This document shows, piece after piece, positions 13,288 through 14,291 of a stretch of DNA of 14,291 nt. The notes under the pieces are model-generated. The model was given only the letters and a program-made list of their open reading frames with translations, was not told the DNA's origin and did not search any database. Position numbers and translations under genes: made by a program. Position 1 is the first letter of the stretch; each line of letters starts with the position of its first letter. Location: contig VSOD01000063.1 in NCBI GenBank assembly GCA_009774655.1, positions 1-14,291 on the forward strand, read 5' to 3'. This stretch comes from Lachnospiraceae bacterium (GTDB taxonomy: Bacteria > Bacillota_A > Clostridia > Lachnospirales > Lachnospiraceae).

Positions 13288-13664
13288 TCTTCATCCTCCG
13301 TACCAAATACATCTTCATAAGATATATGACCAGATTTTGAAGATGCAACCTGCTCTGCGTCCACAAGCATTGCTTCTACAGCTGGGCGTACCTGGCCCTG
13401 CGCCTTTTTAAAACGCTCCAGAAGATCATTACCACTGTATCCATTGGCAATCAGGTCCGCCAGAATCTGCTCCGCAAATTCCCCTCCCGTATTGGCTCTG
13501 GCAGGACGAATAACCAGTTCATTTCCACGAACGGTACATTCTGCCTCTGTATCAAATCCCAGCATGGTAAAAAATTTCTGTGGGATGGTAATCTGCCGCT
13601 TCGCAGAAATACTCAATTTTTTCATTTCCATAGGAACTCTACCTTTCGTCATCGTCGCTGGCAT
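13284..13664 (-). CDS. AbrB/SpoVT-type antitoxin
   Basis: A 126-residue protein with an N-terminal swapped-hairpin AbrB (SpoVT/MazE-like) DNA-binding domain at about residues 14-56: KKLSISAKRQITIPQKFF, then LGFDTEAECTVRGNELVIRP. The C-terminal half is acidic (DLIANGYSGNDLLERF, then EDVFGTEDEE) and would bind and neutralise the toxin encoded next. AGGAGG lies about 11 bases before the ATG at 13664; an internal ATG (MEMKKLS) is also possible but has no clear site. AbrB-type antitoxins paired with RelE-family toxins are common in Firmicutes. A promoter and an inverted repeat lie directly upstream, fitting self-repression. Confidence 0.85.
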   Translation of the reverse strand: MPATMTKGRVPMEMKKLSISAKRQITIPQKFFTMLGFDTEAECTVRGNELVIRPARANTGGEFAEQILADLIANGYSGNDLLERFKKAQGQVRPAVEAMLVDAEQVASSKSGHISYEDVFGTEDEE

Positions 13665-13696
13665 TACTATATTTTCCTCCTCTATTCTATGTAAAT

Positions 13697-13716
13697 CAAA
13701 GAAATAACATTCTTTG
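13697..13716. promoter_or_regulatory. Inverted repeat, candidate operator of the toxin-antitoxin operon
   Basis: CAAAGAA (13697-13703) and TTCTTTG (13710-13716) are perfect arms around ATAACA. It lies between the predicted transcription start (about 13729) and the AGGAGG of the antitoxin gene. Confidence 0.6.
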
Positions 13717-13735
13717 TTTCTTGGTTTCCGAGATT

Positions 13736-13764
13736 ATTTTATCCCATTTCTATTTATAAGTCAA
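13736..13764 (-). promoter_or_regulatory. Sigma-A promoter of the toxin-antitoxin operon
   Basis: Minus strand: TTGACT (13759-13764), 17-bp spacer, TAAAAT (13736-13741); 5 of 6 matches in each box. Confidence 0.8.
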
Positions 13765-13820
13765 GGTCTATGAAGCCTTTTCGCTCTTCATTACATTATT
13801 CCTGAAGATTTAATGCTATC

Positions 13821-14168
13821 TCAACTTTCTTCGTTATTCATGCTCTTACTCTGTTTCGGCTTTAATGGTTTTACGCCTTCTCTTTTCGCCATTTCCTCTA
13901 CTGTACCCAGATCTCCACCTTGTTCTTCCCTATGCTCAAACTGAAGTGATAATTCTGCACGCTCTCCTTTTACTTTCTCAGGATTACTGAAATTGCAAAT
14001 TGCAGATCCAATATCTCGATTTTTTCTTAACTCAGGTCTAACATCAAAAGATGATGGAAATGCAGGAACATTTACTTTTCTATTCCAAAGAACGGCATCT
14101 TTTTGTATGTTAGGCACTATTATCAAAAAATGGTTGATTATCTCAAAAAAGCCTTGATTTACGGGCAT
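13821..14168 (-). CDS. Hypothetical protein, unrecognised
   Basis: A 115-codon frame from ATG 14168. The N-terminal third is hydrophobic and aromatic (GFFEIINHFLIIVPNI); the rest is charged and ends EEMAKREGVKPLKPKQSK, which looks like real protein sequence. I do not recognise the family. There is no ribosome site before the ATG, and an in-frame TGA lies five codons upstream. It may be the surviving 3' part of a longer gene, or a chance frame. The region is AT-richer than the polysaccharide locus. Confidence 0.35.
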   Translation of the reverse strand: MPVNQGFFEIINHFLIIVPNIQKDAVLWNRKVNVPAFPSSFDVRPELRKNRDIGSAICNFSNPEKVKGERAELSLQFEHREEQGGDLGTVEEMAKREGVKPLKPKQSKSMNNEES

Positions 14169-14188
14169 ACAAGCAGGATTTCAAGCTG

Positions 14189-14209
14189 AATTTACTACCA
14201 ATTTACTAC
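14189..14209. repeat. Short direct repeat AATTTACTAC x2
   Basis: AATTTACTAC occurs at 14189-14198 and 14200-14209, period 11. Such short repeats can be found at recombinase target sites, but nothing else here proves that. Confidence 0.4.
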
Positions 14210-14231
14210 TTTTAAGGGAAAGAGCCTTGAT

Positions 14232-14288
14232 ATGCCGCCCCCAACCCTGCCAGCCCAGCCACCAGCACACAGCATTGAGAAAGAATAA
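14232..14288 (+). other. Possible N-terminal fragment of a TnpW-like protein
   Basis: ATG 14232 opens MPPPTLPAQPPAHSIEKE and then meets a TAA. The proline-rich opening followed by I-E-K-x resembles the start of TnpW-like transposon proteins. The frame is too short to be a working gene; a new ATG follows at the window edge. Weak call. Confidence 0.25.
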
Positions 14289-14291
14289 ATG

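Overview
The window looks like a chromosomal segment of a spore-forming anaerobic Firmicute, most likely a Lachnospiraceae relative. This rests on a Spo0A-type DNA-binding protein, two Rpn-like PD-(D/E)XK transposase genes of a type common in that family, AGGAGG-type ribosome sites, and sigma-A promoters with extended -10 boxes. No 16S rRNA or full marker gene is present, so the assignment is inference.

Positions 1-6886 (minus strand, GC-rich) hold part of a cell-surface polysaccharide locus. In order of transcription it contains an RmlD-type dTDP-4-dehydrorhamnose reductase, GDP-mannose 4,6-dehydratase (gmd), a large LIC_10190-like membrane protein, a receiver-less Spo0A C-terminal domain protein with its own promoter and terminator, a GtrB/DPM1-like membrane glycosyltransferase, a GT2 glycosyltransferase carrying an in-frame 30-bp tandem repeat, and the N-terminal part of a polyprenyl glycosylphosphotransferase cut by the window edge. 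Together they would supply nucleotide sugars, build a lipid-linked glycan and start its assembly.

Positions 6887-8180 are a mobile-element scar: a TnpW-like fragment and an Rpn/PD-(D/E)XK transposase gene with a frameshift near its 5' end. Next come a small membrane TPR protein (minus) and a DUF3048/YerB-type lipoprotein (plus). Behind the lipoprotein lies a short remnant of the 3' end of ligA. A cluster of inverted repeats and a near-consensus promoter then lead into a decayed transposase pseudogene (frameshift, stop codon, lost catalytic residue), whose end overlaps an intact, related gene by one base.

Positions 12160-12990 are a gene graveyard around a complete tRNA-Ser(GCU): a tRNA 3'-end fragment, a RecD2-like helicase fragment joined to a YqaJ-like recombinase fragment, and a small truncated ORF. 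This pattern suggests past insertion and loss of an integrative element at a tRNA array. A strong terminator and an orphan CIRCE-like (HrcA operator) inverted repeat follow.

Positions 12991-13764 hold a compact AbrB-type antitoxin / RelE-ParE-type toxin operon with a clear promoter and an inverted repeat between promoter and ribosome site. The AT-richer right end has one unrecognised ORF and hints of another mobile-element boundary. I did not find a clearly new multigene system. The most unusual items are the receiver-less Spo0A protein inside the polysaccharide locus, the tandem repeat inside a glycosyltransferase, the orphan CIRCE and the chimeric gene fragments beside the tRNA.
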